From Leptotrichia buccalis C-1013-b (GTDB taxonomy: Bacteria; Fusobacteriota; Fusobacteriia; Fusobacteriales; Leptotrichiaceae), in assembly GCF_000023905.1 (NCBI RefSeq), contig NC_013192.1, positions 2,170,001 to 2,234,000 of the forward strand: a DNA stretch of 64,000 bases, written 5' to 3'. The notes beneath the pieces were generated by a model. It did no database searches and had not been told where the DNA came from. It was given only the letters and a program-made list of their open reading frames with translations. Shown here piece after piece: positions 63,418 to 64,000 of the stretch (positions are counted from its first letter, which is position 1; each line of letters begins with the position of its first letter). The position numbers and the translations under genes were made by a program.

Positions 63418-64000
63418 ATGGAAAATAATGTGTTACTTGCAACATTTAAAAATCAGCTAAGTGCATTTGAGACACTAGCGGATATAAAGGCTAAATATGT
63501 TGGGAAAAATTATGTGATTACTCAGGCAGCTGTTGTAAAAAAGGAAAATGATAAACTGACCTTTAAAGACGGATTTGAAGTCGCTTCAAACGGGAAAATA
63601 GGATTTCTGAATGGTGGTTTTACTAGGCAGCTTTATTGGAATTATCGGTGGTCCATTAGGAATTGTTTTTGGTGGAGCTATTGGAGCTTTGCTAGGTGGA
63701 AGACATGGAGATAAGGAAGATGAAAAAGTGGTGAGTATCTTTGAAGATGTTTCAAAACATCTTGTAAATGACCATTATGGACTGATTTTGCTTGTGGGAG
63801 AATCAGATGTTTCAGAACTGGACAACTTTTTGAATAAATATGAATCGGAAACTATTTTAAGAAAAGATGCTGCCGTTGTAAGAAAAGATTTGGAGCTAGC
63901 TGAAGAATATGAAAGAAAACTGAAAACCGATATTGAATATAAGGAATTAAAAGAAAAATTTGAAAATGGATCAGAAAAATTAAAAGATGATTTTGCCAAT
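63418..64000 (+). pseudogene. DUF1269-like membrane protein gene, frameshifted and cut by the window end
   Basis: From ATG 63418 (AAAGGA nine bases earlier) the frame reads MENNVLLATFKNQLSAFETL and ...KDGFEVASNGKIGFLNGGF, then breaks at about 63630. In the next frame the protein continues as GSFIGIIGGPLGIVFGGAIG, ALLGGRHGDKEDEKVVSIFE and onward to the window end, always open. Joined, it has the Gly-rich membrane hairpin and flanking domain order of DUF1269 proteins. One extra base near TTTACTAGGC explains the break; a sequencing error is possible. Function unknown. Confidence 0.75.

Overview
The window is strongly A+T-rich chromosomal DNA (roughly 70% A+T by eye). It looks like a member of the Fusobacteriota, most probably Leptotrichia; this is inferred from gene content and style and was not checked by any search. 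Pointers are an outer membrane (kdsB, an OstA/LPS-export repeat protein, an autotransporter) combined with sepF, mreB and fermentation enzymes (adhE, gapN), and strong AAGGAGG-type ribosome binding sites.

Layout. 1-2.5 kb: the 3' part of a large OstA-like envelope protein. 2.6-9 kb, minus strand: a cell-wall amidase, a small secreted protein, proBA, a 47-residue lipoprotein, a cytoplasmic-type alpha-amylase and kdsB. 9-20.8 kb, mostly plus strand: dnaX-rplI-dnaB, a U32/TrhP-like gene, a two-component system whose kinase overlaps glmM, a glutamine-amidotransferase-like hydrolase, a threonine-aldolase-like gene and a HAD phosphatase. 21-25.5 kb: two structured repeat elements around holB, mreB and a lipase-like hydrolase. 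25.6-29.6 kb: five tRNAs, truA, an acetyltransferase, a metal chaperone and a frameshifted ISLre2 insertion sequence with target duplication. 29.6-36.4 kb, accessory: a lipidated subtilisin autotransporter, a double-DUF333 protein, a secreted gene with a decayed tandem copy, and a solitary AIPR-family defence gene. 36.5-47.5 kb: guaA, adhE, gapN with a Crp/Fnr regulator, a glmS ribozyme with glmS, a DUF3267 protein and a helical repeat protein. 47.6-54.4 kb: an orphan three-repeat CRISPR, two more structured repeat elements, an M50 protease, three neighbouring exported paralogues behind a palindromic operator, yigZ, five tRNAs and ybaB. 54.5-64 kb: an MFS transporter, pgcA, hemW, a YggS-like gene, sepF, rseP, a UbiB-like kinase and a frameshifted DUF1269-like gene cut by the window end.

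How the parts connect. glmS (under its self-cleaving ribozyme) and glmM are consecutive steps to UDP-GlcNAc, feeding peptidoglycan and LPS; kdsB and the OstA-like protein serve LPS, and mreB and sepF serve shape and division. dnaX, dnaB and holB are replisome parts. adhE and gapN are redox-balancing steps of fermentation.

The most unusual content is a family of about 400-bp intergenic elements: four close copies plus one divergent 744-bp relative. They have inverted ends beginning TAATACTA, a conserved pair of overlapping helices in a-b-a'-b' (pseudoknot or switch) order, and a terminal hairpin whose stem changes sequence but keeps pairing between family members. No coding gene explains them.
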